Shown: piece after piece, positions 46,211-55,308 of the stretch
Position numbering within the stretch: the stretch's first letter is position 1
How the letters are laid out: every line of letters begins with the position of its first letter
Source: an uncultured Ilumatobacter sp.
GTDB taxonomy: Bacteria; Actinomycetota; Acidimicrobiia; Acidimicrobiales; Ilumatobacteraceae
Assembly (NCBI GenBank): GCA_905480335.1
Contig: CAJQPY010000005.1
Span: 62,001-126,000, forward strand
DNA length: 64,000 nt
Direction of reading: 5' to 3'
The notes under the pieces: generated by a model
Told to the model about the DNA's origin: nothing
Seen by the model: the letters and a program-made list of their open reading frames with translations, nothing else
Databases searched by the model: none
Made by a program: the position numbers and the translations under genes

Positions 46211-46521
46211 CGCCGCTGCTGTTCGTCGCCGCTGCTGCCGCCGGCGCAATCGGGCGCCATCTGATCGGACGCGTGGCGTGTTCCTGGCAGGCACTGCTCG
46301 TCGTGAACACGATCGGTGCGGCACTACTCGGCTGGCTTGTCAGCCGAGACGTTTCGGCGAGCACGATGACGATCGCCGGTACCGGGTTATGCGGAGCGTT
46401 CACGACCTACTCGTCGTTCGCGCTCGAGGCCCGGACGCTCGGCTGGCGATGGGGTGGGGCCTACGTCGCTTCCACCCTGGTCTGCGTCACCGCCGCCGCA
46501 AGCCTCGCTGCGACCCTCTGA
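46207..46521 (+). CDS. crcB: Fluoride exporter CrcB/Fluc, subunit 2
   Basis: Second Fluc subunit, 104 residues with four membrane helices and almost no soluble tail. Key elements are GRHLIGR in helix 1, VVNTIGAALLG in helix 2 and CGAFTTYSSFALE in the third helix, which carry the pore Asn, Phe and Ser/Thr residues. ATG 46207 overlaps the first crcB stop by four bases, so the two are co-translated. It is clearly shorter than subunit 1 because that one has an N-terminal extension. Confidence 0.88.
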   Translation: MTPLLFVAAAAAGAIGRHLIGRVACSWQALLVVNTIGAALLGWLVSRDVSASTMTIAGTGLCGAFTTYSSFALEARTLGWRWGGAYVASTLVCVTAAASLAATL

Positions 46522-46531
46522 TTCAGGGGCG

Positions 46532-47464
46532 TCATCGACTCGGTGCAGGAGCGCCCTCACCACGAAGACGTGCCGCGCTGAATGCCTCGCGAATCCGTTC
46601 CGCAGCAGCGATGACATCGTCGGATGCATCACGGCGGAACGTCGCGTACCACTTAAGGGTGATGTCCCGGCCCGCGAGCGGCACAATCGCGACGCTGCGG
46701 TGCGGCCGATTCCAGGTCAGGACGAGCGACGGCTGAATCGTCACCCCGTCGCCGTTGCCGACGAGTCGCAGCATCATCTCAAGCGACTGGACCTGCACAA
46801 CCGTCGCCGGCACGACGTCGGCTACGAGAAAGAACTCGTGGAACTCGAACCCCCGCGCCGCCCGGTAATCGGACGTGAGAAATGTGCGCTCATAGAGCTC
46901 CACGGCGCGCACAGCGTCGCCGTCAGCCAGGGCACTGCCGGCCGGCACAGCAGCGACGAGGACATCCGACGCGAGGGCCGTGTTTTGCAGTCCCGTCGGA
47001 CGCTTCGGCCATGGCGCAATCGCAATGTCGGCAGCACGTTGACGGACAGCGTCGAGCAAGTCGGCATCACTGAAGCGGAGCAGCTCGATACGCGGCGATC
47101 CGACGGTCGGCGTGAAGGTGTCGAGCAGCCAGCCTGCCGTATCGTAGAACCCGACCGCCACGCGGATCCGGCTCGGTTCACTGCTGCCGATCCACTGCGT
47201 CGTGAGCATCGCCCGTTCGATGTCGCGCTCGATGTCACCAGCACTGGCCGCCAGATGTGCACCCGCCGGCGTGAGCCGCAACGTGCGGCCGAACGATTCC
47301 GTCAGAGCCACCCCGGCCCGCCGTTCCGCCTCGGCGAGCCGATGGCTGGCAGCCGACGGGCTCAAGTGCAGTGATCGCGCCGCGTCGCCGACGCGGCCGA
47401 ACTCCTGGAGTGCAGCCAGCAGTTGCAGGTGGGATCGATCCAATGACACATGCACATTCTGCAT
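46532..47464 (-). CDS. LysR-family transcriptional regulator
   Basis: DNA-binding regulator of 310 residues. The N-terminal winged helix-turn-helix is clear (LQLLAALQEFGRVGDAARSL; SPSAASHRLAEAERRAG; LRLTPAG) and the C-terminal periplasmic-binding-like effector domain follows (VAVGFYDTAGWLLD onward). ATG 47464 (MQNVHV) marks the fold start; the open frame runs upstream to 47923 only as a shadow. It is divergent from an EamA transporter gene starting 57 bases away, the usual arrangement in which a LysR protein controls the adjacent exporter. Effector unknown. Confidence 0.9.
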   Translation of the reverse strand: MQNVHVSLDRSHLQLLAALQEFGRVGDAARSLHLSPSAASHRLAEAERRAGVALTESFGRTLRLTPAGAHLAASAGDIERDIERAMLTTQWIGSSEPSRIRVAVGFYDTAGWLLDTFTPTVGSPRIELLRFSDADLLDAVRQRAADIAIAPWPKRPTGLQNTALASDVLVAAVPAGSALADGDAVRAVELYERTFLTSDYRAARGFEFHEFFLVADVVPATVVQVQSLEMMLRLVGNGDGVTIQPSLVLTWNRPHRSVAIVPLAGRDITLKWYATFRRDASDDVIAAAERIREAFSAARLRGEGAPAPSR

Positions 47465-47521
47465 CAATACAACGTAAAAGACGCGCTGGACGAAACAGAA
47501 AGGGGGGCTGAGACTGCAGCG

Positions 47522-48439
47522 GTGCACCACACCATCGATCGTCGAGCCACGGCCCGCAGACCACGCGTCTGGCTTGACGTCGAGCGGTGGGGAAACGTTG
47601 CGGTCGCGTTTTCGGCGATCGGATTCGGGCTGAGCCCGCTCCTCGCCACCCGGGCGTTCGACAGCGGAGTCGCACCGATTTCCGCTGCGTTTGTGCGCGT
47701 GTCCGCTGTGATGTTGATCATGTCGCCATTCGCCCGCCGAGCGGCACGTCGGGGTCGCCAGGCGTGGATCGTCGGCGGCGGCGGCGCGATCAGCATGCTC
47801 GGCTTCGCCGGGTTCTTCATCGCCCTCGATCGCGCGCCGGTCGCTGCGGTCACCGTCGTCTACTACACCTATCCCGTGGTGGTGCTGGTGCTGTCGGCGA
47901 TCGTGTGGCGGCGACGGATGCACGTCTGGGAAGCCGCCACGTGCGCAGCCGTAATCGTTGGAGTCGCGCTCGCGGTCGGTCCGATCTCGATGTCGGGAGT
48001 GTTGATCGTCGCGCTTGCGCCCGCATTCGCGGCACCCATCGGATGGGGAATGTACCTGCTGATACTCAGCGGGCCCGCTGCAGCGATGCCAACGCTACCG
48101 AAGGTGTTCGCCGGATCCTGCGGAGGAGCGGCCGCCCTGTTGCCGATCGTGCTCGTCACGTCGGGGTGGCACATCGTCCCGCTCACCTCTGGCGCCATCA
48201 CGTCGCTTGCGCTCTTGACGGCGTGTACATTCGCCGTCCCCGCCGTGCTCGTCTCATGGGGCGCTGCCCGCTCCGGCGAACGGGCGACCGCGATGATCGG
48301 CAGCGCCGAGTTTGCCGTCGCTGTGGTCATCGGTTGGATGTTTCTCGGAGACGATCTCAGCCGCCTCCAGGTGGCCGGGGTCGCCCTCGTGCTCGGCGCC
48401 GCCATCATCGCTGCACGGCGCCGCGGCCACACGCGCTGA
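47522..48439 (+). CDS. EamA/DMT-superfamily transporter
   Basis: Ten-helix drug/metabolite transporter with two EamA repeats, 305 residues from GTG 47522. Hydrophobic repeats are visible at about residues 25-140 and 155-300, and each repeat has the EamA-type helix with APVAAVTVVYYTYPVVVLVLSA or the equivalent ATAMIGSAEFAVAVVIGWMFLGD. The open frame begins at 47450 but that start lies inside the LysR gene's promoter zone. Divergent with the LysR regulator, which probably controls it. Substrate unknown; families of this type export amino acids or metabolites. Confidence 0.85.
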   Translation: MHHTIDRRATARRPRVWLDVERWGNVAVAFSAIGFGLSPLLATRAFDSGVAPISAAFVRVSAVMLIMSPFARRAARRGRQAWIVGGGGAISMLGFAGFFIALDRAPVAAVTVVYYTYPVVVLVLSAIVWRRRMHVWEAATCAAVIVGVALAVGPISMSGVLIVALAPAFAAPIGWGMYLLILSGPAAAMPTLPKVFAGSCGGAAALLPIVLVTSGWHIVPLTSGAITSLALLTACTFAVPAVLVSWGAARSGERATAMIGSAEFAVAVVIGWMFLGDDLSRLQVAGVALVLGAAIIAARRRGHTR

Positions 48440-48500
48440 CGAACCACCGATCCGACTCGGTCGGATGTAACGTCGGTTCTGTCCCGCTGACGCCGCCCCG

Positions 48501-48845
48501 ATGCGACTCAAACGCACGTCTTCTCCATGCGCGATCCTGATAGCCATCGGGCTCACTGGCTTTATCGCACTGCTCTGACCGTTGTGGGTAGTCCGATTGG
48601 CGATTTCCCGAGTCCGGACGACCCGTCGCACACCAGCACCGGTCAACATCCTCCGCCTCAATGTCGCGGACACCCATCTGCGCCCGGTGATGCAGCGCCG
48701 GAACCCCGTGATCATCAGCGGATTTACCGCGTCGCGCGACCTCGACCTCCTCCCCGACTCGATGTCACCCCGACCCGACTGGTCGCACGCCGTGATCGCC
48801 AGCGATGCGGTGACTGTCGCCCACGTCTGGACACGGAGCGACTGA
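48501..48845 (+). pseudogene. Broken gene for an EEP (endonuclease/exonuclease/phosphatase)-like protein
   Basis: One frame of 115 codons from ATG 48501 to TGA 48845 is interrupted by TGA at 48576-48578. The first part gives a membrane helix (ILIAIGLTGFIALL), followed after the stop by WVVRLAISR, VNILRLNVADTHL, VIISGFTASRD and SHAVIASDAVTVAHVW. This order of a helix, N-x-N-x-A and an I-x-G-x-F-x-A-x-R-D segment resembles membrane-anchored EEP proteins (LNVA; GDFNATRD; iDhvlvs). The G-D-F-N-A metal site is damaged (SGFTAS) and most of the middle is missing. It is probably a remnant. A short intact gene of unknown kind starting at 48582 is a less likely reading. Confidence 0.5.
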
Positions 48846-48950
48846 CCAGAGAAATCCACCGAGGTCGGTGGCTCACCGGCGGTTTGGAGTCATGCGGGAG
48901 TGGTGGCGTCGCATGTGGCGGCAACAGCGCGCGCCTGCCAGAGTCGTTTG

Positions 48951-50456
48951 ATGAAGATCGATACCGTGACCGGTTACTGCTGGCCTCAGTCCATCCTTCC
49001 GGGAGCACTGCTCGGGCTTCACCTATCCTCCGCCGGTGGCCGGCCGGTCTCGGTCGAGATCACGCGCGTCGGCGCGGCGCGCACCGTCGTCTGGAGCGAC
49101 ACGGTCGAGGCTGAGGAACACCCGACACCGCTCGACGCCGACTCGAATGGCTGCGGTTGGCCCGCCACTGCCTCGATCACGGCAGGCAATGACTGGCTGT
49201 CCGGCTACTACGAGGTGCTGCTGACCATCGACGTCGACGGCAAGACCCGTCAGAGCCACGCGTTCTTCGTCGTCCGTCCGACCGCCGACTCGACGAACAC
49301 GATCCTGTTACAGCTTGCGACCAACACGTGGCATGCCTACAACGACTTCGCCGGGCGCAATCTGTACAACGGCAACACACATGCATCGCTCCAGCGCCCG
49401 ATGGCCCGCGGCTACCTGTTCAAGCCACCGGGCGCCGGCCGGCGCGTGACCACGACGAACCCGCCGGACCGGGACATGAACGCTCACGTCGGCTACTTGC
49501 GGATGAACCATTTATCGGCGTGGGCAGGCTCCGCCGGTTGGCCCGACTGGGAGGAACCGTTCCTCGCGTGGGCCGAGCGAAACGGCTACGGCATCGATGT
49601 CATCACCAACACCGACCTTGAGGAACACCCGACGACGATCGATCGCTACCGACTCCTCCTATCAGTTGGCCATGACGAATACTGGTCGGGCCCAATGCGT
49701 GACACCGTCGAGGGCTTCGTCGCACGCGGCGGCAACGTCGTATTCTTCTCCGGCAACACCGCGCTTTGGCAGGTTCGCATGGAAGGGCAGATCGACGGCA
49801 CCGCCTCGGTGATGGTCAGTTACAAGGGCCAGTTCAAGAAAGACCCGGTCTACGACACGGACCGGATCGGAGAGCTCACAAGCATCTGGTCCGACCACCT
49901 CATCGGCCGACCCGAGAACCGGATGACCGGCGTATCGTTCACCCGCGGCGGGTACCACCGCATCGGCAAGCGGGTCACCAACGGCGCCGGCGGCTACACC
50001 GTGTACCGACCCGATCACTGGATGTTCGCCAGCACCGCCATCGACTATGGCGACGTGCTCGGCACGAGCGCCACAACAGTCGGCTACGAATGCGATGGCT
50101 GTGAGTACACCATCGCTGATGGGCTTCCGGAGCCCACCGGCAGCGACGGCACACCCGAAACCTTTGAGATTCTTGCAATGGCGCCCGCTGCGCACTTCAC
50201 CCGCGCAACTGCGGCGCGCCCGCCAAAACCGAATGAGCCCTCCGAGATCGAGTTCCTGGCATCGCGCGTGTTCGACGACCGAAGCGACGCTGCCGTGAAA
50301 CGCATCGCTGCCGGTCAGGCGATGCTCGGCAGCTACACGTCACCGGGCGGAGGCACCGTGATCACGTCTGGTTCGACCGACTGGGCACACGGGCTCGCCG
50401 GCCGAGACACTCACATTGAGCAGATCACCGCGAACATTCTCGACCGCCTCGGCTGA
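48951..50456 (+). CDS. N,N-dimethylformamidase large-subunit-like protein
   Basis: A 501-residue soluble protein whose central and C-terminal parts resemble the large subunit of N,N-dimethylformamidase (DMFase beta-subunit-like domain): TWHAYNDFAGRNLYNG, ITNTDLEEHP, LLLSVGHDEYWSGPMRD, GGNVVFFSGNTALWQVR, and TSGSTDWAHGL near the end. The N-terminal 95 residues form a beta-rich domain, fitting an attached carbohydrate-binding-like module. In DMFase, Tyr and Glu residues of this domain bind iron. The small subunit gene is absent nearby, and the substrate may be another amide. ATG 48951, no signal peptide. It converges with the NRPS-like gene. Confidence 0.78.
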   Translation: MKIDTVTGYCWPQSILPGALLGLHLSSAGGRPVSVEITRVGAARTVVWSDTVEAEEHPTPLDADSNGCGWPATASITAGNDWLSGYYEVLLTIDVDGKTRQSHAFFVVRPTADSTNTILLQLATNTWHAYNDFAGRNLYNGNTHASLQRPMARGYLFKPPGAGRRVTTTNPPDRDMNAHVGYLRMNHLSAWAGSAGWPDWEEPFLAWAERNGYGIDVITNTDLEEHPTTIDRYRLLLSVGHDEYWSGPMRDTVEGFVARGGNVVFFSGNTALWQVRMEGQIDGTASVMVSYKGQFKKDPVYDTDRIGELTSIWSDHLIGRPENRMTGVSFTRGGYHRIGKRVTNGAGGYTVYRPDHWMFASTAIDYGDVLGTSATTVGYECDGCEYTIADGLPEPTGSDGTPETFEILAMAPAAHFTRATAARPPKPNEPSEIEFLASRVFDDRSDAAVKRIAAGQAMLGSYTSPGGGTVITSGSTDWAHGLAGRDTHIEQITANILDRLG

Positions 50457-50510
50457 ATCTGATGCAGAGCGAAAGCGTGGTAGCCCGGCGCTGACTTAGG
50501 TATCCCGAAG

Positions 50511-53123
50511 CTAGGCAACAGAGGCGACACGCGACGCGAAGTCAGCAGCTATGTGATGCACACAGTCCGCGCCCATGATCGACTGATAACCCCGGTGCCG
50601 TCCCTCGACGAGGACCACCTCAACGTCAGCGACGCTTCGCCAACCGTGATAGGTCCGATCGGGATTGGTCGTGGCAGCGGCATACATAACCACAGGAATG
50701 TCGCCAGGCGTCGGCCGATAGGCAGAGGCATCGGGTTGTAGGTCCCCGGTTAATGTTGGCTTGCGTGCGTCGGGGACCGACGAGCCTGAATACTGGAGAA
50801 GCCGTCTGCCGATCGACGACGCATACTTCTCTAGTCGGCGCCTTGCGGTAATAGAAGCCTCGCCGAGGAGTGCACCCGGCGTCGTGAGCGATTTGTACTT
50901 CCACCAGCGGTTTGACCAGACGTGTTGCTCTGCGCCAGGGAAATGGGTATCAACCATCGCCACTCGTTCGACGTTGATCCTGCGCTCCCGCAATCGTGCG
51001 GCGAGGTCATAGGCAACGACACCGCTGGCCGAATACCCAAGCAAAGTCATCGGACGGTGGAGGTCCTCAACGGCCTCCTCAATCAGCAACCGTTCGAATT
51101 CCCCGCTCAAGGCGTCGATGGTGGTGAGGAGCTCATCATTTAACGCTTCGGCGGCGCAGAGCGCGAGGACACGAACCCCGTTGGGAAGTTGGTCGATGAG
51201 CGCTCCGTAACCGAACACGTTGTCCTGTGCCGACGCGAGCACCACGAGCGGCTCACCCGCCTCGCCCTTTTGCATCGTGACGAGATGTGCACCGCCCGGA
51301 GCAGCCACACCGGCTGCCGGCACATTGGATGCCAGGAGCGCGGCAATGCCCGCCGGTGTCCGTCCGTCGAGCAACACTCTGGTCGTGACCCGCCGACCAA
51401 CGAGGTCCTCGGTCGCCGCCACGACCTCGACCGCCGCTAGTGAATCGCCGCCCGCGGCGAAGTAGTCGGTATCGGGGAAGATGTCGCTGCGCCCGAGTAC
51501 TCGCTGCCAGATCGCAACGAGTTCGTCGACCGGCGCCGCGGTTGAAGCAAAGGGCGCCGACCGGGCAGACGGCTCGACGGCAAGCTGCGCAGCCGCTGCG
51601 CGGTCCAGCTTGCCGTGACTCGTCCGTGGAAGGTGATCGTGCGGCACGATCCGATCCGGCACGTGCGTCACCGGAAACAACTCGGTGAGATTTTCGCGCA
51701 GCTCGGCTTCATCAACGCACTCGGCTTCAACGTGTGCGACGAGTAGTCCGCGAGCGTCCGCCGACAAGACGACGACGGCTGCGGCGATCTCCGGCCTCGC
51801 TGTTAGCACCGCCTCGATCTCCGCTGGCTCGAGCCATACGCCTCCGACGTTAAGTCCATCACCGATTGGGCCGACAAACTCAAGCAACCCCCGGTCGTTA
51901 ACGCGAACGAGGTCCCCGGTGCGGTACCAGCGGAAGCCACCGATCTCAAAGAATCGCTCGGTGGTCGCGTTGACGTCGTTGACGTATCCGTTCGTGACGG
52001 TCGCACCAGAGATGAGCAGTTCGCCCGCAACCCCAGTCGGGTTTGCCGCGCCCGCTGCGTCGGCCACGCGAAGCCTCACTCCGGCGATCGGGCCCCCGAT
52101 CGGGACCGACGCACGATCGTCGTCGGTGACGCAATGCACGCTTGACCAGACGGTCGCCTCGGTCGGACCGTATTCGTCGAACAAAGGAATCGAAGCGAGA
52201 ACCGAGCGATGCAATGCCGCGACATTCGGCGTACACGGCTCACCCGCCACGATCGACGTTCGCAGTGTGCCGAGCCGATCGCACGCACGAATGAGGAGCG
52301 CCTCGTACAGGCTGGGCACCATCAGAAGGTGGGTCACTCCATGACGTTCGATCACATCTGCAAGCCGGTTGACGTCATGCACTTCATCTTCGCCGGGGAG
52401 CACGATCGTTCCTCCCGAAACGAGCGGCCAGATGAGGCCCACGATCGAGCTGTCAAACTCGATGCTCGAAGTGAGCAGGAATCGTCGCGGGGCTTCGGCA
52501 TAGGTGACCCGCCGTGCTGCGGTACTCGCGGCAAGGTTCGCGTGAGACGCAGCGACCCCGCGCAGACGGCCTGCGGAGTCCGAGGTGAAGATCACATACG
52601 CGTCATCGCGTGCCGCGATGTCGTTCAGGCGCCTCCGCGCTAAGGCAACGGTCTCCTCCGGGCCGTACGACGATCCCGTTGCGATCGGAACGGGCAGAGC
52701 AAAACGATCGCGGTTGTCGTCGTCGGCTAGCACGCCAGACAACTCGACTGAGTCAAGGATTACACCGAGGTGGTCCTCAGGGGACGCTGGATCGAGCGGC
52801 ACGTACGCCCCACCTGCGAGCTGCACCGCAAGCATTGCGATGACGACGTCGACCGAACGGCCCACGCACACACCGATCAAAGTACCCGGTCCGATCAAAC
52901 CATCAGCGGTGGCAAGTGCTCGGGCAACCAGATCGTGATAGGTCGCCGATCGCCCTGTGGAGTCAACGACTGCTACTGCACCAGGCGTTCGCTCACACCA
53001 GTCGACGATGTCGTGCAGAACGGTGGACCCGCATCGTGGTAAGTCCGGTCCTACCAGGTCATTGCCGGCACCGTCGGCCGGAAAGATACCGCCGATAGGG
53101 GCCTTGCGGACGACGCTGCTCAC
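50511..53123 (-). CDS. NRPS-like enzyme: adenylation, carrier and thioesterase domains
   Basis: An 870-residue stand-alone module without a condensation domain. The adenylation domain (about 35-530) has YVPLDPASP, DEYGPTEATVWS, GELLISG, YRTGDLVR and the A10 Lys in SHGKLDR. Core A3, normally a S-G-S/T-T-G-x-P-K-G loop, reads FTSDSAGRLRG near residue 180, so the Gly, Thr, Pro and Lys are changed. The carrier domain has the phosphopantetheine Ser in FAAGGDSLAAVEV, and the thioesterase has GYSASG. Such proteins activate and release or dimerise acids. Last in an operon with ferredoxin, P450 and methyltransferase. ATG 53123. Substrate unknown. Confidence 0.88.
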   Translation of the reverse strand: MSSVVRKAPIGGIFPADGAGNDLVGPDLPRCGSTVLHDIVDWCERTPGAVAVVDSTGRSATYHDLVARALATADGLIGPGTLIGVCVGRSVDVVIAMLAVQLAGGAYVPLDPASPEDHLGVILDSVELSGVLADDDNRDRFALPVPIATGSSYGPEETVALARRRLNDIAARDDAYVIFTSDSAGRLRGVAASHANLAASTAARRVTYAEAPRRFLLTSSIEFDSSIVGLIWPLVSGGTIVLPGEDEVHDVNRLADVIERHGVTHLLMVPSLYEALLIRACDRLGTLRTSIVAGEPCTPNVAALHRSVLASIPLFDEYGPTEATVWSSVHCVTDDDRASVPIGGPIAGVRLRVADAAGAANPTGVAGELLISGATVTNGYVNDVNATTERFFEIGGFRWYRTGDLVRVNDRGLLEFVGPIGDGLNVGGVWLEPAEIEAVLTARPEIAAAVVVLSADARGLLVAHVEAECVDEAELRENLTELFPVTHVPDRIVPHDHLPRTSHGKLDRAAAAQLAVEPSARSAPFASTAAPVDELVAIWQRVLGRSDIFPDTDYFAAGGDSLAAVEVVAATEDLVGRRVTTRVLLDGRTPAGIAALLASNVPAAGVAAPGGAHLVTMQKGEAGEPLVVLASAQDNVFGYGALIDQLPNGVRVLALCAAEALNDELLTTIDALSGEFERLLIEEAVEDLHRPMTLLGYSASGVVAYDLAARLRERRINVERVAMVDTHFPGAEQHVWSNRWWKYKSLTTPGALLGEASITARRRLEKYASSIGRRLLQYSGSSVPDARKPTLTGDLQPDASAYRPTPGDIPVVMYAAATTNPDRTYHGWRSVADVEVVLVEGRHRGYQSIMGADCVHHIAADFASRVASVA

Positions 53124-53175
53124 CGTCTGGAGGCTAGGAGCGGGCGGGTTTAGTGTCCACCCGAGGTTGACGACC

Positions 53176-53970
53176 TCAGAGCTGCGCGTCGCCCGGCCAA
53201 CGAAAGACGGAGTGCACTGTCGCCCAATCGGGCTCGTGCGAGGCCAAAAATTCGGCTACTTCGTCAGTGCGGTCCTCACCGAGGCACAGGCGTCGGAGTG
53301 TGCCGGATACTCGGCTCGCCTCGTCCGACGTATGCCGAGCCAGGGGCGGGCGCGGCATTTCCCATCGCTCGGCTGCAATCCCCATCTCGTCAAGCACGGC
53401 GGCGAAGTCGTCGGAAGTCGGACCGTTAGGTCGCTCGATATTCCAGAAACGACGCCACACGTCGTTCCAGGCAGACATTGGATGCCTGATCGGAACCACG
53501 AGTACGACCGCCAAGCGTGCTCGCCCTGTGAGCGCTGCCACGAACGGTTCGATGTCAGCCACGTTGTACGCAACATGATGACAGGCCACGACGTCAGCCG
53601 TCGGCGTGTCCACAGCGACATCGGGCCAGTTGCCCTCGATGGTCTTCGAGAGGGCACCTACGGCTGCGGCCGCTTGCGTGAACGATTCCAGCATCAGCGG
53701 GTCCTGATCAACGCCTACTACCCGCTCAGCGGGCGGAACGAGCGACATCGCGGCGCGCCCCCCGCCGCACCCCACGTCGAGTACCGAACCACCCGATTTG
53801 GGCAGCACCGAGCGCGCTACCTCGGCAGACAGCACGCTCCGGTCAAGGGTTTCGTCGACGGCGAACGTAGCCGGGTCGTGGACATATGGTGACCGTGGCG
53901 CCCGCTCCAGGATGTGCTGTGGGATCGTCCAGTCAGCGAGCTTTTCAGCCCACGACACGATGGCTGACAT
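53176..53970 (-). CDS. SAM-dependent methyltransferase
   Basis: Class I methyltransferase of 264 residues. The SAM-binding motif I is VLDVGCGGGRA, motif II has VVGVDQDP, and VVACHHVAYNVADIEPF lies in the motif IV region. The C-terminal half lacks a clear second domain. ATG 53970 overlaps the P450 stop (TGATG), so the two are translationally coupled; the NRPS-like gene follows 52 bases later. The likely role is tailoring of the product of this small cluster, methylating O, N or C of the acid made or activated here; the substrate is not known. Confidence 0.82.
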   Translation of the reverse strand: MSAIVSWAEKLADWTIPQHILERAPRSPYVHDPATFAVDETLDRSVLSAEVARSVLPKSGGSVLDVGCGGGRAAMSLVPPAERVVGVDQDPLMLESFTQAAAAVGALSKTIEGNWPDVAVDTPTADVVACHHVAYNVADIEPFVAALTGRARLAVVLVVPIRHPMSAWNDVWRRFWNIERPNGPTSDDFAAVLDEMGIAAERWEMPRPPLARHTSDEASRVSGTLRRLCLGEDRTDEVAEFLASHEPDWATVHSVFRWPGDAQL

Positions 53971-55307
53971 CAGTCGGCAAGAATCCTCACTGGCAGCTCG
54001 CGTGGACCGCGAATTTGACCAACCGACCATCGGGTATCGCCTGCCAGCTCAAAATTGGGGAACCGACTGATGAACTCCTCGATTGCAACGCGGAGTTCAA
54101 GCCGAGCCAGATTTGATCCGAGACACCGGTGGATTCCGAGTCCGAACGCTGCGTGGCGGTTTTCCTTGCGGTCGATGATGAACTTATCGGCATCCTCGAA
54201 TTGTTTCGGGTCCCGGTTTGCAGCCGGGAACGGCAACAGCACCCAATCATCCTTTTTCATCGGGCATCCATTGAAGTCGTGGTCCTTCGCCACCATGCGA
54301 CCCATCGTGACGGGGGCGTAGGCCCGAAGGAACTCCTCAATCGCAAAGGTCATCACCTCGGGATCGTCGATCAGACGTTTCCGGTCGGCAGGGTTCTGGG
54401 CAAGGTGCCACAGCGACGACCCGATCGCAGACCACGTGGTATCGATGCCGGCGACGAGCAGCAGAATGATTGACCCACCGACGTGGTCGTCGGAAAGCTT
54501 GTTGCCGTCCAGTTCCACGTTCATCAGGTAGCTCGTGAGATCGTCACGCGGATTGTTGCGATGATCTTCGATCTGCTCGCCGATGTACTTGCCGAGATCG
54601 TCGAGTCCGTTTTGTGTTCCGGGCTCTTCGTCGATCCGCTCCATTGCGTCGTGGACGAATTGCCGAAACAGCGCCTCGTCTTTTTCGGGAAAGCCGAGCA
54701 TCCGTCCGATCACGTTGACTGGGATATTCTGGGCGTAGTCGATCGCTGCGTCGACAACGCTTTCACCCGGCGTAATGTCACCCATCTCGTCGAGCAGATG
54801 ACGACATAGAACCCGGACTTCGTCCTCCCACGGCTCAATCTGCTTGGGGGCAAACGGCGGAAGCAGGGGCCGACGGGCCATGGCGTGGAAGGGTGGATCG
54901 CTCGAAATCGGCGGCACACCCCCGACTGGAGCAGGCATCGCAAGATCGCCAGGTCGGCCAACAGCAGGCACGACTGCTCTGCTCGTGAAGTGATCAGTGT
55001 CGTAGGCGACTTCGTGCACCATGTCATGAGTAATCGGCACCCACATGCCGCCGTATCGATCAGAGTGCGCAACTGGGCAACCAGACTCGCGGAGTTCCTT
55101 CCAGACCTCCGGAGCGTTGGGGTTGTACTGTCGGTCGGCGTGGTCGAAGTCGGTCGCGAAGTCCTTTACCGGACCGTAGTCGTCAGGGTTGTAAGGGACG
55201 CGTTGCCACACATCGGTGCCCTCGGGTGAGTCGCCGAACACGGCGTCTCGGTCACCGAAGCGACTACTGGGCTCTGGCGAAGCCTTCTCGTTGACGGTAT
55301 CGGTCAT
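53970..55307 (-). CDS. Cytochrome P450
   Basis: Haem-thiolate monooxygenase of 445 residues. Identified by the I-helix oxygen-binding AGIDTTWSA, the ExxR pair in EEFLRAYAPV, and the haem-binding loop FGLGIHRCLGSNLAR, with the Cys ligand near residue 395. The length and ferredoxin partner are typical of class I bacterial P450s. ATG 55307. The ferredoxin gene ends one base before it and a methyltransferase gene overlaps its stop, so ferredoxin-P450-methyltransferase-NRPS-like form one operon. The N-terminus (40 residues) is acidic and Pro-rich. No reductase gene lies close by. Substrate not inferable. Confidence 0.93.
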   Translation of the reverse strand: MTDTVNEKASPEPSSRFGDRDAVFGDSPEGTDVWQRVPYNPDDYGPVKDFATDFDHADRQYNPNAPEVWKELRESGCPVAHSDRYGGMWVPITHDMVHEVAYDTDHFTSRAVVPAVGRPGDLAMPAPVGGVPPISSDPPFHAMARRPLLPPFAPKQIEPWEDEVRVLCRHLLDEMGDITPGESVVDAAIDYAQNIPVNVIGRMLGFPEKDEALFRQFVHDAMERIDEEPGTQNGLDDLGKYIGEQIEDHRNNPRDDLTSYLMNVELDGNKLSDDHVGGSIILLLVAGIDTTWSAIGSSLWHLAQNPADRKRLIDDPEVMTFAIEEFLRAYAPVTMGRMVAKDHDFNGCPMKKDDWVLLPFPAANRDPKQFEDADKFIIDRKENRHAAFGLGIHRCLGSNLARLELRVAIEEFISRFPNFELAGDTRWSVGQIRGPRELPVRILAD

Positions 55308-55308
55308 G

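Noticed and set aside
48576-48578. In-frame TGA in the EEP-like remnant considered as selenocysteine
   Set aside because: It lies at the end of a membrane helix, has no neighbouring Cys, and the metal site of the domain is damaged.
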